A DNA stretch of 64,000 nucleotides from Pseudomonas anuradhapurensis (GCF_014269225.2 NZ_CP077097.1:3483001-3547000); one strand, 5' to 3'; shown: positions 41,914 to 51,423, numbered from the stretch's first letter. Notes: generated by a model not told the origin, from the sequence alone. Numbers and translations: made by a program.

Positions 41914-42618
41914 TCAGGTACCGCTTTGCAGCAGCATGTTACGTACGTGACCGATTGCCTTGGTCGGGTTCAGACCTTTAGGGCAAACGTTGACGCAGTT
42001 CATGATCCCGCGGCAGCGGAATACGCTGAACGGGTCATCCAGGGACGCCAGGCGCTCCTGGGTCTTGGTATCGCGACTGTCGGCCAGGAAGCGATAGGCC
42101 TGCAGCAGTGCAGCGGGGCCCAGGAACTTGTCCGGGTTCCACCAGAACGACGGGCAGGAAGTCGAGCAGCAAGCGCACAGGATGCACTCGTACAGGCCGT
42201 CCAGCTTGTCGCGGTCTTCCGGCGACTGCAGGCGCTCGATAGCCGGCGCCGGCGTGTCGTTCTGCAGGAACGGCTTCACCTTCTCGTACTGCTTGTAGAA
42301 GATGCTCATGTCGACGACCAGGTCACGAATGACCGGCAGGCCCGGCAGCGGGCGCAGGATCAGCTTGTTGCCCTTCACCACCGCCGACAGCGGGGTGATG
42401 CAGGCCAGGCCGTTCTTGCCGTTGATGTTCATGCCATCGGAACCGCAAACGCCTTCACGGCACGAGCGACGGTAGGAGAACCCTTCGTCCTGCTCCTTGA
42501 TCAGTGCCAGCACGTCCAGCACCATCAGGTCCTTGCCGCCGGTGTCGACCTGGAAGGTCTGCATTTTCGGCGCGGAATCGGTGTCCGGGTTGTAACGATA
42601 AACTTCGACTTGCAACAT
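41914..42618 (-). CDS. sdhB: SdhB, succinate dehydrogenase iron-sulfur subunit
   Basis: A 234-residue electron-transfer subunit of complex II. Cysteines for [2Fe-2S] are in SCREGVCGSDGMNINGKNGLAC (about 54-76), for [4Fe-4S] in CILCACCSTSCPSFWW (about 148-163), and for [3Fe-4S] in CRGIMNCVNVCPKG near 205. The ATG at 42618 (MLQVEVYRYNPDTDS) matches the family length of 234; the open frame extends 3 codons further to 42627. It lies 11 bp after sdhA. Confidence 0.97.
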   Translation of the reverse strand: MLQVEVYRYNPDTDSAPKMQTFQVDTGGKDLMVLDVLALIKEQDEGFSYRRSCREGVCGSDGMNINGKNGLACITPLSAVVKGNKLILRPLPGLPVIRDLVVDMSIFYKQYEKVKPFLQNDTPAPAIERLQSPEDRDKLDGLYECILCACCSTSCPSFWWNPDKFLGPAALLQAYRFLADSRDTKTQERLASLDDPFSVFRCRGIMNCVNVCPKGLNPTKAIGHVRNMLLQSGT

Positions 42619-42629
42619 AGCGGCCACCC

Positions 42630-44402
42630 TTAGTAAGTCCGGACTTTTGGTTCGAAGGCTGGAACAGTCTTCGGCGCAAAGTTGACGCCACGCTTGGCGA
42701 CGCGCTTCTCACCCGGGTAGTACAGGGTGTGGCACAGCCAGTTTTCGTCGTCACGGTCTTCGTAGTCTTCACGGGCGTGAGCGCCGCGGGACTCTTTACG
42801 GGCTTCGGCCGCGATGGCGGTAGCTTCGGCGACTTCCAGCAGGTTCTGCAGCTCCAGTGCCTCGATACGCGCGGTGTTGAAGGCCTTGGACTTGTCGTTG
42901 ATCTTGACGTTGGCGATACGGTCACGCAGACCGGCCAGCTGCTCGATACCTTTCTGCATGTATTCGCCAGTACGGAATACACCGAAGTAGTTCTGCATGC
43001 AGCTCTGCAGCTCGCGCTTCAGGCTGGCAACGTCTTCACCGGTGGTGCGCTCGTTCAGCTTGTTCAGGCGGTTCAGGGCAACATCGACGTCGGTGTCGCT
43101 GGCGTCGCGGTATTCCACGCCTTCGGTCAGCGCCTTCTCCAGGTGCAGGCCGGCAGCACGGCCGAACACCACCAGGTCGAGCAGCGAGTTGCCGCCCAGG
43201 CGGTTGGCACCGTGCACCGATACGCACGCCACTTCACCTACGGCGAACAGGCCTGGGATGATCTGGTCGTTGCCTTCGGCGTCCATGGTGATGGCCTGGC
43301 CGTGAATGTTGGTGGCAACGCCGCCCATCATGTAGTGGCAGGTAGGGATGACCGGTACCGGCGCGACCACAGGGTCGACGTGGGCGAAGGTCTTGGACAG
43401 TTCGCAGATACCTGGCAGGCGGCTGTGCAACACCTCCTCGCCCAGGTGGTCCAGCTTCAGCAGTACGTGGTCCTTGTTCGGGCCCACGCCGTTGCCGGCG
43501 ATGATTTCCTTGACCATGGAACGGGCGACCACGTCGCGGCCAGCCAGGTCTTTGGCGTTCGGCGCGTAACGCTCCATGAAGCGCTCGCCGTGGGCGTTGA
43601 TCAGGTAGCCACCTTCACCGCGGCAACCTTCGGTGACCAGTACGCCGGCGCCAGCGATGCCGGTCGGGTGGAACTGCCACATTTCGATGTCCTGCACCGG
43701 TACACCGGCACGCAGGGCCATGCCCACGCCGTCACCGGTGTTGATCAGGGCGTTGGTGGTGGAGGCGTAGATACGGCCGGCACCGCCAGTGGCCAGTACG
43801 GTGGCCTTGGACTTGATGTACAGGGTTTCGCCGGTTTCGATGCAGATTGCGATCACACCCACGAACGCGCCGTCCTGGTTCTTCACCAGGTCTACGGCGT
43901 AGTACTCGTTGAGGAAGGTGGTGCCGGCTTTCAGGTTGCCCTGGTACAGGGTGTGCAGCAGCGCGTGACCGGTACGGTCGGAAGCGGCACAGGTACGGGC
44001 GGCCTGGCCACCTTTACCGAAGTCCTTGGACTGGCCACCGAACGGGCGCTGGTAGATACGACCGGTTTCGGTACGCGAGAACGGCAGGCCCATGTGGTCC
44101 AGCTCGAAGACCGCAGCCGGGCCTTCCTGACACATGTATTCGATAGCGTCCTGGTCACCGATGTAGTCGGAGCCCTTGACGGTATCGTACATGTGCCAGC
44201 GCCAGTCGTCGTTCGGGTCGGCCGAAGCGATGGCGCAGGTGATGCCGCCCTGGGCGGATACAGTGTGCGAACGGGTCGGGAAGACCTTGGTGACCACGGC
44301 AGTCTTGTGGCCGCCTTGAGCCAGCTGCAGCGCAGCGCGCATGCCGGCACCGCCGCCACCGATGATGATGGCGTCGAAAGAAATGGTTGGAATGCTAGCC
44401 AT
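42630..44402 (-). CDS. sdhA: SdhA, succinate dehydrogenase flavoprotein subunit
   Basis: A 590-residue FAD-containing subunit oxidising succinate to fumarate. The nucleotide motif is [14 protein letters not shown] near residue 13. FAD would attach covalently to the histidine of [11 protein letters not shown] (H46). Catalytic arginine-containing segments include [22 protein letters not shown], and the C-terminus has the usual [19 protein letters not shown]. It lies between sdhD (3-bp gap) and sdhB. Complete and typical. Confidence 0.97.
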   Translation of the reverse strand: MASIPTISFDAIIIGGGGAGMRAALQLAQGGHKTAVVTKVFPTRSHTVSAQGGITCAIASADPNDDWRWHMYDTVKGSDYIGDQDAIEYMCQEGPAAVFELDHMGLPFSRTETGRIYQRPFGGQSKDFGKGGQAARTCAASDRTGHALLHTLYQGNLKAGTTFLNEYYAVDLVKNQDGAFVGVIAICIETGETLYIKSKATVLATGGAGRIYASTTNALINTGDGVGMALRAGVPVQDIEMWQFHPTGIAGAGVLVTEGCRGEGGYLINAHGERFMERYAPNAKDLAGRDVVARSMVKEIIAGNGVGPNKDHVLLKLDHLGEEVLHSRLPGICELSKTFAHVDPVVAPVPVIPTCHYMMGGVATNIHGQAITMDAEGNDQIIPGLFAVGEVACVSVHGANRLGGNSLLDLVVFGRAAGLHLEKALTEGVEYRDASDTDVDVALNRLNKLNERTTGEDVASLKRELQSCMQNYFGVFRTGEYMQKGIEQLAGLRDRIANVKINDKSKAFNTARIEALELQNLLEVAEATAIAAEARKESRGAHAREDYEDRDDENWLCHTLYYPGEKRVAKRGVNFAPKTVPAFEPKVRTY

Positions 44403-44405
44403 GGA

Positions 44406-44774
44406 TCAGATACCCCAGAGAATCTGCACACCCCAGACGAAGTAAGCGAACATCGCAACGCCGCATACCGCCTGGAACAGGAAACGAATCGCAGTTGCCG
44501 ACTTGCCGAACGACATTGGCGTCAGGTAGTCGGTGGCGATGGTCCACATGCCGACCCAGGCGTGAGCGCCCAGGGCAACGAGGGCCAGCAGACTGAAGAT
44601 CCGCATCGCGTTGTTGGAGAACAGACCATGCCACTGGGTGTAGTCGATGCCTGGGTGGGCGACCACGTAGCCGATCAGGAACAGGAAGTAAGCCGCGAGA
44701 ACGACCGCAGAGACGCGCTGCGCCATCCAGTCATAGAGACCCGAACGCGACAGGTTCGTGACATTGGTTACCAT
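44406..44774 (-). CDS. sdhD: SdhD, succinate dehydrogenase membrane anchor
   Basis: A 122-residue anchor with three hydrophobic helices (about 20-40, 55-80 and 95-118) that with SdhC binds heme b and ubiquinone. The segment LVALGAHAWVGMWTIATDYLTP carries the candidate heme-ligand histidine and quinone-site residues. The ATG at 44774 (MVTNVTNLSRSGLYDW) is preferred over an in-frame TTG at 44780. It overlaps the sdhC stop by about 7 bp. Confidence 0.95.
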   Translation of the reverse strand: MVTNVTNLSRSGLYDWMAQRVSAVVLAAYFLFLIGYVVAHPGIDYTQWHGLFSNNAMRIFSLLALVALGAHAWVGMWTIATDYLTPMSFGKSATAIRFLFQAVCGVAMFAYFVWGVQILWGI

Positions 44775-45154
44775 ACCCAAACTCCCACCAGAACGATCAG
44801 CACCACGGAGATGACGATCACGATTTTCGAGCCCAGCTTGCCGCCTTCCAGCGTCTCACCGATACCCATGTCCATGATCAGGTGACGCACACCTGCCACG
44901 AGGTGATAAAGCAGGGCGGACAGCAGGCCCCAGGTCACGAACTTGGCCAGCGGGCTGGTCAGACACGCCTTCACCTCACCGAAGCCTTCCTCGGAACCCA
45001 GCGACTTGCCCAGTGCATAAAGCATGATGGCAAGGCCGAGGAACAGGATGACGCCGGAGATACGGTGCAGGATGGACGTGTACGCAGTGACGGGGAGCTT
45101 GATGGTCCTTAGGTCTAGGTTTACAGGTCGTTGGCTTTTCACGGCTTTTTTCAC
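44768..45154 (-). CDS. sdhC: SdhC, succinate dehydrogenase cytochrome b556 subunit
   Basis: A 128-residue anchor with three transmembrane helices. The conserved heme-ligand region is LLYHLVAGVRHLIMDMG (about residues 82-98), and RPVNLDLRTIKLPVTAYTSILHRISG near the N-terminus is a family signature. The start codon is GTG at 45154. It is the first gene of sdhCDAB; a good sigma-70 promoter lies at 45278-45306, giving a leader of roughly 115 nt. In pseudomonads sdh is a known target of small-RNA regulation under iron limitation. Confidence 0.96.
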   Translation of the reverse strand: MKKAVKSQRPVNLDLRTIKLPVTAYTSILHRISGVILFLGLAIMLYALGKSLGSEEGFGEVKACLTSPLAKFVTWGLLSALLYHLVAGVRHLIMDMGIGETLEGGKLGSKIVIVISVVLIVLVGVWVW

Positions 45155-45277
45155 ACTGAAGAGCCCCTAGCGAATCAGGGCAAAGTTGTTGGTAAGTGTA
45201 CTGGTCAGGTACCCACCACCCAGGGAACGGCGACCCCCAGCAGTTCGGGCTTGCAAGCCCCTGGCGGTCGGGTTGCG

Positions 45278-45306
45278 AGTATAGACAGTTAGGCTGCTTA
45301 TGACAA
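45278..45306 (-). promoter_or_regulatory. Sigma-70 promoter of sdhC
   Basis: On the minus strand TTGTCA (45306-45301), 17 bases, TATACT (45283-45278). Both hexamers are one base from consensus with ideal spacing. Predicted start near 45271. Confidence 0.72.
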
Positions 45307-45420
45307 CGTGACGGGGTAGCCCAAATAGCGCATTGCCTTTAACGGACAAAAGGCGTAAATGGGCGAGAATTTCGTGAAAAACCAGGCCTCAATGCCTGTT
45401 TCAACAAGCCTTTAGGCAAA

Positions 45421-45448
45421 TTGACATCTGAATTTATCCCTCTATAGT
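45421..45448 (+). promoter_or_regulatory. Sigma-70 promoter of gltA
   Basis: TTGACA (45421-45426), 16 bases, TATAGT (45443-45448): a consensus -35 and a one-mismatch -10. It leads into a leader of about 50 nt and an AGGAGG ribosome site before the gltA ATG. The 352-bp divergent sdhC/gltA gap contains this, the sdhC promoter and little else recognisable. Confidence 0.78.
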
Positions 45449-45506
45449 GGTGCGGGCCCTGCGTGGGGGGTCTGTCTGATGATTTCAAGCATTAATAGGA
45501 GGCCAC

Positions 45507-46796
45507 ATGGCTGACAAAAAAGCGCAGTTGGTCATCGAGGGCGCTGCCCCCGTCGAGCTGCCCATTTTAACCGGCACCGTTGGTCCTGATGTAATCGACG
45601 TCCGCGGGTTGGGGGCCACTGGTCACTTCACCTTCGACCCAGGTTTCATGGCGACTGCCTCGTGCGAGTCGAAGATCACCTACATTGACGGCGACAAAGG
45701 CATCCTGCTGCACCGCGGCTACCCGATCGAGCAGCTCGCCGAAAAGTCCGACTACCTCGAAACCTGCTACCTGCTGCTCAACGGTGAACTGCCGAATGCC
45801 GAGCAGAAGGCCCAGTTCGTCAGCACCGTGAAGAACCACACCATGGTTCACGAGCAGTTGAAGTCGTTCTTCAACGGCTTCCGCCGCGACGCCCACCCGA
45901 TGGCGGTAATGTGCGGCGTGGTCGGTGCCCTGTCGGCGTTCTATCACGACTCCCTGGACATCAATAACCCGCAGCACCGCGAGATTTCCGCGGTACGCCT
46001 GGTCGCCAAGATGCCGACCCTGGCCGCGATGGTTTACAAGTACTCCATGGGCCAGCCGATGATGTACCCGCGCAACGACCTGTCGTACGCGGAAAACTTC
46101 CTGCACATGATGTTCAACACCCCGTGCGAGATCAAACCGATCAGCCCGGTGCTGGCCAAGGCGATGGACCGGATCTTCATCCTCCACGCCGACCACGAGC
46201 AGAACGCCTCCACCTCCACCGTGCGCCTGGCCGGTTCGTCGGGTGCCAACCCGTTCGCCTGTATCGCCGCCGGCATCGCCGCACTGTGGGGCCCGGCCCA
46301 CGGCGGTGCCAACGAAGCGGTACTGACCATGCTCGATGAAATCGGCGATGTCTCGAACATCGACAAGTTCATCGCCAAGGCCAAGGACAAGAACGACCCG
46401 TTCAAGCTCATGGGCTTCGGTCACCGCGTGTACAAGAACCGCGACCCGCGCGCCACCGTGATGAAACAGACCTGCGACGAAGTCCTGCGCGAGCTGGGCA
46501 TCAACAACGACCCGCAGCTGGAACTGGCCATGCGCCTGGAAGAGATCGCCCTGACCGATCCGTACTTCATCGAGCGCTCGCTGTACCCGAACGTCGACTT
46601 CTACTCGGGGATCATCCTCAAGGCGATCGGCATTCCGACCAGCATGTTCACCGTGATCTTCGCCCTGGCACGTACCGTGGGCTGGATCTCGCACTGGAAA
46701 GAAATGCTCTCCAGCCCGTACAAGATCGGCCGCCCGCGCCAGCTGTACACCGGCGAGCAGAAGCGCGACATCGTTGCGCTGCAGGACCGCAAGTAA
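45507..46796 (+). CDS. gltA: Citrate synthase (type II, hexameric)
   Basis: A 429-residue citrate synthase condensing acetyl-CoA and oxaloacetate. Catalytic motifs: [14 protein letters not shown] (histidine near 230), [15 protein letters not shown] (histidine near 306 and arginine) and the late [17 protein letters not shown] region with the active aspartate near 363. The length fits the type II, NADH-sensitive citrate synthases of gamma-proteobacteria. It is transcribed divergently from sdhC, and a terminator follows at 46818-46846. Confidence 0.97.
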   Translation: MADKKAQLVIEGAAPVELPILTGTVGPDVIDVRGLGATGHFTFDPGFMATASCESKITYIDGDKGILLHRGYPIEQLAEKSDYLETCYLLLNGELPNAEQKAQFVSTVKNHTMVHEQLKSFFNGFRRDAHPMAVMCGVVGALSAFYHDSLDINNPQHREISAVRLVAKMPTLAAMVYKYSMGQPMMYPRNDLSYAENFLHMMFNTPCEIKPISPVLAKAMDRIFILHADHEQNASTSTVRLAGSSGANPFACIAAGIAALWGPAHGGANEAVLTMLDEIGDVSNIDKFIAKAKDKNDPFKLMGFGHRVYKNRDPRATVMKQTCDEVLRELGINNDPQLELAMRLEEIALTDPYFIERSLYPNVDFYSGIILKAIGIPTSMFTVIFALARTVGWISHWKEMLSSPYKIGRPRQLYTGEQKRDIVALQDRK

Positions 46797-46817
46797 GCTT
46801 CGCCAGCCGAACGCAAG

Positions 46818-46846
46818 AAGGCTGCCCTCGGGCAGCCTTTTTTATT
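46818..46846 (+). terminator. Rho-independent terminator of gltA
   Basis: Stem AAGGCTGCC/GGCAGCCTT with a T run, 21 bp after the gltA stop codon. Confidence 0.88.
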
Positions 46847-46868
46847 TCCGCTCGACGCGATGCGGCTT

Positions 46869-46912
46869 TGTAGGAGCGGCCTTGTGTCGCGAAAGGGCTG
46901 CGAAGCAGCCCC
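46869..46912. repeat. REP-like palindrome (TGTAGGAGCGGCC type)
   Basis: TGTAGGAGCGGCCTTGTGTC and GGGCTGCGAAGCAGCCCC form two adjacent hairpins. A single unit, in the short gap between gltA and the START-domain gene. Confidence 0.7.
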
Positions 46913-46951
46913 GGCAATATTGCGGTAAGCCTAAGATCCCAGGGCCGCTCC

Positions 46952-47560
46952 TCAGTTTTTCTCAGCCCGCTCGCGCAACCCTTTCAGGGTATTGAACGGT
47001 GCATCGACCACGAACTTGTTGGCCACCATCGCCGGCACGCTACCACCCGGCTCGGTGTGCACCTGATAAGTCACTTCCGTGCTGTCACCCTTGGGCACCA
47101 GCCTCCAGAAGCCTTCGACCTTCGCTACCCGCACAAAACCTTTCTCTTCCGGGATGTAGGTCGGCTCTTCCTTCAGGTTGCGCACCAGGCTGCCGTCAGC
47201 CTCCTTGACCGTGGTCACATGCAGCACCGAATCGCGCGGCGTCACCGGCCAAGGCGTATTGAACTGGGTATAGGTCCAGACCTGGCCATTCTCCTGCTTG
47301 AGCACCTTCTGCGTCTTGCATTCGTGAATCCACGCACAAGCCCCGACTACGTCCTCCTGCAACGCCTGCACCTTCGCCAGCGGCGCCTTGATCACGGTGA
47401 CGCCTTGATAGGCCTTGTACTTGGAACCGGCCACCTCACTGAGAGAAACCTTGATCCCCTCCTCGTCCTTGGCCACCTGCCAGTTCTCGGCCCAGGCCGC
47501 AGGGGACAGCACAACACCCAGGCCACACAGCAGTGCAATACGCTTGAACGATCTCATCAT
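46952..47560 (-). CDS. START-domain lipid-binding-like exported protein
   Basis: A 202-residue protein with a clear signal sequence (KRIALLCGLGVVLSPAAWA) and a START/SRPBCC-like fold: ENWQVAKDEEGIKVSLSEVAGSKYKAYQGVTVI, then CAWIHECKTQKVLKQ, NTPWPVTPRDSVLHVTT and a C-terminal VVDAPFNTLKGLRERAE. Periplasmic START proteins in pseudomonads are of unknown ligand. The ATG at 47560 follows AAGGATAAAC. The upstream cysteine-cluster gene ends close by (29-bp gap), so they may be co-transcribed. Confidence 0.82.
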   Translation of the reverse strand: MMRSFKRIALLCGLGVVLSPAAWAENWQVAKDEEGIKVSLSEVAGSKYKAYQGVTVIKAPLAKVQALQEDVVGACAWIHECKTQKVLKQENGQVWTYTQFNTPWPVTPRDSVLHVTTVKEADGSLVRNLKEEPTYIPEEKGFVRVAKVEGFWRLVPKGDSTEVTYQVHTEPGGSVPAMVANKFVVDAPFNTLKGLRERAEKN

Positions 47561-47589
47561 GTTTATCCTTGTTGTCGAAGATCCAGCCT

Positions 47590-47844
47590 TCACGCCGCCG
47601 TCATCTGCTCCCACCAGCCAAGAATCCTGATCGCCTCGTCACGGTCACTGCCGCACACCTCGACATCCGCCTGGAAACCGCCACACACTGCGGGCCGCTC
47701 GGGCTTGCCGAACAGGTCACAAAGGTTGTCGACGGTCAGGTGCAGGCAGCGCTCGCCGGCCGCCTTGCCATTCGGCATGCGCGGCATCGCAGAGCTGATG
47801 GACGGGGCAATGCAGCAGGCACCACAACCCTCACGGCATTTCAT
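47590..47844 (-). CDS. YkgJ-family cysteine-cluster protein
   Basis: An 84-residue protein with eight cysteines in the CxxxCxxCC arrangement at the N-terminus (MKCREGCGACC) plus CLHL, LCDLFG, AVCGGF and EVCGSD. This is typical of the YkgJ/UPF0153 family, believed to bind zinc or an iron-sulfur cluster. Function unknown. It lies immediately upstream of the START-domain gene. Confidence 0.85.
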   Translation of the reverse strand: MKCREGCGACCIAPSISSAMPRMPNGKAAGERCLHLTVDNLCDLFGKPERPAVCGGFQADVEVCGSDRDEAIRILGWWEQMTAA

Positions 47845-47974
47845 GGCTGTTCACCAAAATCAGGACTCCCTGGAACAAAACGGGACGAACGTCCCTGGAT
47901 AGTAACCGCTCAAACAGGCGTTTGAAATTGCTGGCAGGATGAAATCTGCCATGACCCAGCAGTCAGTTTGGCCG

Positions 47975-48451
47975 CTACTGACGGTACTCGAAATCAATGG
48001 CAGCCCCTTCCACGTCACGACGGCTGTCATTGCGCAGCTGCAGCTGCATCTCGTTGTTGATCAGCCGGCCATTGAGCTGGAACGGGCTGTCGTCGGTCTC
48101 TGGCTTTTCCGTGAACAGTGGCGGCAGCAGGGGCTGGCGCCGCTGGATCGGTGAAGGGCTACCGACTTCCGGCTGCAGCTTGTCGACCATTTCGGCTGGC
48201 AGGCTGAGGTCGAGCCTGGCCTTGGGCAGTGGCTTGGCAACGGCCTGGCTCACCGGCTTGCGGGCTGGCCTGGCCTTGCTGTTGGCAGCCTTCTTTGCCG
48301 CTGGTTTGTGCACGGGCCTGGCCTGCGCCTTGGGCGCCGGCTTGCCTTGGGCCGCCTGCCCCTGGCTTGCCGGCTGAGCAGCCTGGCCTGTGCCAAGGTA
48401 GCAGAGCGGAGCAAGGCACAAGATCAAGGCAAAACGGCGCAAAGCATTCAT
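47975..48451 (-). CDS. Basic Ala/Lys/Pro-rich exported protein of unknown function
   Basis: A 158-residue protein with a signal sequence at about 1-24 (RFALILCLAPLCYLGTGQAA), a low-complexity Ala/Lys/Pro/Gln region (25-75, KAQARPVHKPAAKKAANSK-like) and a structured C-terminus FQLNGRLINNEMQLQLRNDSRRDVEGAAIDFEYRQ. Such proteins have been wrongly called translation initiation factors in pseudomonads because of their composition; nothing supports that here. Probably periplasmic. It is divergent from no neighbour and stands alone. Confidence 0.75.
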   Translation of the reverse strand: MNALRRFALILCLAPLCYLGTGQAAQPASQGQAAQGKPAPKAQARPVHKPAAKKAANSKARPARKPVSQAVAKPLPKARLDLSLPAEMVDKLQPEVGSPSPIQRRQPLLPPLFTEKPETDDSPFQLNGRLINNEMQLQLRNDSRRDVEGAAIDFEYRQ

Positions 48452-48514
48452 GGCAAATGGACAGACTGGCAGGAAAAGTGCGTATGCTCCCTGTTCCGCA
48501 GGCGCGTGGCAAGC

Positions 48515-49957
48515 CTACAGAAGCGCAGCCGCCGGCTCACGACACAACTGCTGGGCCAACAGCCCAAGGGTAATCACCGCGCGCTCGGCTTCCTTGTTCC
48601 ACGGGATGCCGCAATTAAGGCGGATACAGTGGTTGAACTGTTCGGTATTACTGAAGATCAGCCCCGGCGCAATGCTGATACCCTGCTCCAGCGCGCGCAC
48701 ATGCAGTTCCTGGGTATTGACCCGCCCCGGCAAGCTCACCCACAGGATAAACCCGCCCGTCGGCCGAGTCATCTGGGTGCCCTCGGGGAAATGTTGCTGC
48801 ACCGCCAGCTGGTAGGCACTGAGGTTCTTGCGGTACTCCTGGCGAATGTAACGCAGGTGCCGGTCGTAACCGCCATTCTCCAGGTAGGCCGCCACCCCCA
48901 TCTGCGTCACGCTGCAGGCCGAGTGGGTGGTAAAGGTTTGCAGGCGCTGGATTTCGTCCTGATAGCGCCCGGCTATCATCCAGCCAACGCGCACCCCAGG
49001 GGACAGGGTCTTGGAGAAGCTCGAACAGTAGATCACCCGGTCCAGCCGGTCGAACGCCTTCAGCGCCTTGGTCTTGCCCTGCTCGAACATCAATTCGCCG
49101 TAAATGTCGTCCTCGACGATCTGGATATCGAAATCCGATGCCAGGCGCAGCAACTGCTTCTGCCGCTCTTCCGGCACGGTGCCGCCCAGTGGGTTGCTCA
49201 ACCGCGCCGTCAGCACCAGCGCCTTGATCGACCACTGGTTGGCCGCCAGCTGCAACGCCTCGAGACTGATGCCGGTGGACGGGTCACTGGGAATCTCGAT
49301 CACCTTCAGGCCCAACAGGTCAGCCAGTTGCAACAGGCCGTAATAGGTGGGCGACTCGGCGGCGATCAGGTCGCCAGGGCGGGTCAGCACGCGCAACGAC
49401 ATCTGCAACGCATCGACGCAACCATGGGTCACGATCACTTCACGTGGGTCGACCAGCACGCCGGCATCGCGCATGCGGATGGCGATCTGCCGGCGCAGCG
49501 GTTCGAAACCGGGGCTGAACATGTAGCTGAAGGCACGCGGGCTGTGAAAGCGCGTCACCTTGGCAATTTGCTGGTGCAAGGCACGGACCGGCAGGTAATC
49601 GACATGCGGCACGGCGGCACCGAACGGGAACACCCCGTCGCGGCGCGCCTCGGTCAGCACTTGCTGGATGATGCTGGCGCGGGTCACCAGGCCGGGGCGC
49701 TCCACGCGCGCGATGTCCGGCGTCTGCGCGGTCAGCGCCGGAGTCTGGTGCACGTAGTAGCCGGACTGCGGCCGCGCACGGATCAACCCCTGGTCTTCGA
49801 GGTTGGCATAGGCCTGCAGCACCGTGGCATGGCTGACGTTGAGCTGGGCGCTCATCTTGCGCACGGAAGGTACGCGCTCGCCTGGCTGGTAGACACCGCG
49901 ACGGATGTCATCAGCCAGTTGCTGGGCGATACGCTGGTACAGCAGCAGGTTGGTCAT
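48515..49957 (-). CDS. MocR-type transcriptional regulator (GntR HTH plus aminotransferase domain)
   Basis: A 480-residue MocR-subfamily regulator. The N-terminal GntR winged helix (about 1-70) has GVYQPGERVPSVRKMSAQLNVSHATVLQAYANLEDQGLIRARPQSGYYV. The rest is a fold-type I aminotransferase-like domain, with the PLP lysine in SSFSKTLSPGVRVGW near residue 300 and the SNPLGGTVPEE loop. MocR proteins use PLP-bound ligands to control nearby metabolic or transport genes; the target is not evident. The ATG at 49957 (MTNLLLYQRIAQQLADD) follows a purine-rich stretch; the upstream extension to 50035 lacks family resemblance. Confidence 0.9.
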   Translation of the reverse strand: MTNLLLYQRIAQQLADDIRRGVYQPGERVPSVRKMSAQLNVSHATVLQAYANLEDQGLIRARPQSGYYVHQTPALTAQTPDIARVERPGLVTRASIIQQVLTEARRDGVFPFGAAVPHVDYLPVRALHQQIAKVTRFHSPRAFSYMFSPGFEPLRRQIAIRMRDAGVLVDPREVIVTHGCVDALQMSLRVLTRPGDLIAAESPTYYGLLQLADLLGLKVIEIPSDPSTGISLEALQLAANQWSIKALVLTARLSNPLGGTVPEERQKQLLRLASDFDIQIVEDDIYGELMFEQGKTKALKAFDRLDRVIYCSSFSKTLSPGVRVGWMIAGRYQDEIQRLQTFTTHSACSVTQMGVAAYLENGGYDRHLRYIRQEYRKNLSAYQLAVQQHFPEGTQMTRPTGGFILWVSLPGRVNTQELHVRALEQGISIAPGLIFSNTEQFNHCIRLNCGIPWNKEAERAVITLGLLAQQLCREPAAALL

Positions 49958-50140
49958 GGCTGGCTCTCGACGCGCGGACGGACTCGTTGTTCTTGTGTCA
50001 CTCACTGAGGGTAGAGAATACCGTAACAGTTGCAAAGTGTACGGGGACAGATCGCAAGATAGTCAACAATACAGTTGCGTGACAGTGATAAACATTGAAA
50101 TCCGGGGGCATCGACGAAAAGCCGGGGTTGCCTTGCAGCG

Positions 50141-50222
50141 ATCGCCGGCAAGCCGGCGCCCACAGGGATTGCACAGATCTCACCCCCTGTGCAATTCCTG
50201 CGGGAACCGGCTTGCCGGCGAT
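50141..50222. repeat. Paired inverted repeat (GATCGCCGGCAAGCCGGC type)
   Basis: Arms 50141-50176 and 50187-50222 pair with a few mismatches, containing ATCGCCGGCAAGCCGG and CCGGCTTGCCGGCGAT. It lies between the MocR gene and the OmpA-family gene; a related unit begins at the extreme right end of the window. Confidence 0.85.
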
Positions 50223-50251
50223 GGGCCGCAAAGCGACCGCCTTGACAGGTT

Positions 50252-51064
50252 TCAGCGCGCCGGTGCGAGCCTGCCCTTGTCATCGGAGAACACGATCTCC
50301 ACCCGGCGGTTCTGCGCCCTGCCCCGCTCCGAGGCATTGGCCTCGATCGGGTACTGGTCGCCATAGCCCTCGACCTGCAGGCGCTTCTCGTCAATACCCA
50401 GGTCGACCAGCATGTCAGCCACGGCCTGCGCCCGGTCACGCGACAGCTTCAGGTTGTCCTCGGCCGTGCCGGTGCTGTCGGTATAGCCTTCGATCCGTAC
50501 CACCCGGCGCGGGTTGAGTTGCAGGAACTGCACCAGCTTGAGCACGGTGCGGCTGGCCGAGTTCTTCAGGTCGGCACGGCCGGTGTCGAACAGCACGTCA
50601 CCCAAGGTCATCACCAGGCCGCGATCGGTCTGCTCCGAGGCCAGCGCGGCAATCTGCGATTCGATCCACTTGCCCTGCTGCTGCACACTGGCCAGCTTGG
50701 CCTCGCGCAAGGCCAGCTGCAGGCGCTGGCGCTCCAGGTCGAGCTTGGCCTGGCGCTCCTGGTTCAGCGCCAGCTTGGCATGCTCGCTGGCAATCTCGCT
50801 GTAGCGCTGGCTGAGATAGGCGTAATGGCGCACGTCGGCACCGGTGCCAATGTAGCTGGACAGGCGCTCGGCACGGGCCAGCGACTCGCCTGCGCGGATC
50901 ACGTCGCGCGGGGCACTGCGCAGCACATCGGAGTTGTCCTTGACCTGCTGGAAGGCGGCGCTGGCATCATCCAGTGCGGCACTGCTGCGCTGGCTGGCGC
51001 AACCTTGCAAACCTGCCGCCAGCGCCAGCACTGCCAGCGCGGCCATTGGTGCACGGCGGCTCAT
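50252..51064 (-). CDS. OmpA-family lipoprotein
   Basis: A 270-residue lipoprotein with the lipobox LQGC placing the acylated cysteine at residue 22. A helical DUF4398-like region (about 30-130, rich in SLARAERLSSYI and LALNQERQAKLDLERQRLQLALREAKLAS) precedes an OmpA C-terminal peptidoglycan-binding domain: DVLFDTGRADLKNSASRTV, RVVRIEGYTDSTGTAEDNLKLSRDRAQAVADML, QVEGYGDQYPIEAN and RAQNRRVEIVF. It probably links the outer membrane to peptidoglycan. It overlaps the DUF4398 lipoprotein gene by 4 bp. Confidence 0.9.
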   Translation of the reverse strand: MSRRAPMAALAVLALAAGLQGCASQRSSAALDDASAAFQQVKDNSDVLRSAPRDVIRAGESLARAERLSSYIGTGADVRHYAYLSQRYSEIASEHAKLALNQERQAKLDLERQRLQLALREAKLASVQQQGKWIESQIAALASEQTDRGLVMTLGDVLFDTGRADLKNSASRTVLKLVQFLQLNPRRVVRIEGYTDSTGTAEDNLKLSRDRAQAVADMLVDLGIDEKRLQVEGYGDQYPIEANASERGRAQNRRVEIVFSDDKGRLAPAR

Positions 51065-51414
51065 GGCTGCACCTCCAGCTGCTTGCGCAGGCGCTTGACC
51101 CGCGACTGCAGCAGCTGCAGCTGCTCTTCACTCTTCTGGTTCAGCACCTGGGCTTCGGCCAGGCGCGCATCCAGCTCGGCCTGCTCGGCGCGCATGCGCG
51201 CATCGCGGTAGTCTTCGGTGAGCATGTTGGTCTTGGCCCGGGCCAACTTGTCTTCGGCCAGCTTGAGCGCTTCGACCTGCTCGGTGGCACCGACGGCCTT
51301 GGCCTGCTCCAGCGCCTGCTCGGAAATACGCATCTGCTCGACAGGAGCCGGATCGTTGGCGCAGCCAGCCAGGCCGAGCACGGCCAAGGCAAGGATTAGT
51401 GGTTGGGTTCTCAC
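51061..51414 (-). CDS. DUF4398 lipoprotein
   Basis: A 117-residue lipoprotein with the lipobox LAGC (cysteine at residue 18) and a long amphipathic helical body typical of DUF4398 (QALEQAKAVGATEQVEALKLAEDKLARAKTNMLTEDYRDA...), suggesting a coiled coil in the periplasm. Its stop overlaps the start of the OmpA-family gene (ATGA), which carries a related helical segment, so the two proteins probably act together at the outer membrane. It follows the solute-binding-protein gene after a 9-bp gap. Confidence 0.85.
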   Translation of the reverse strand: MRTQPLILALAVLGLAGCANDPAPVEQMRISEQALEQAKAVGATEQVEALKLAEDKLARAKTNMLTEDYRDARMRAEQAELDARLAEAQVLNQKSEEQLQLLQSRVKRLRKQLEVQP

Positions 51415-51423
51415 GCAATCTTC

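Noticed and set aside
45155..45506. Search for a tRNA or riboswitch in the sdhC/gltA gap
   Set aside because: No cloverleaf or known aptamer pattern was seen; the two promoters account for most of the recognisable sequence.
47975..48451. Translation initiation factor annotation for the Ala/Lys/Pro-rich protein
   Set aside because: It has a signal peptide and low-complexity composition but no GTPase motifs.
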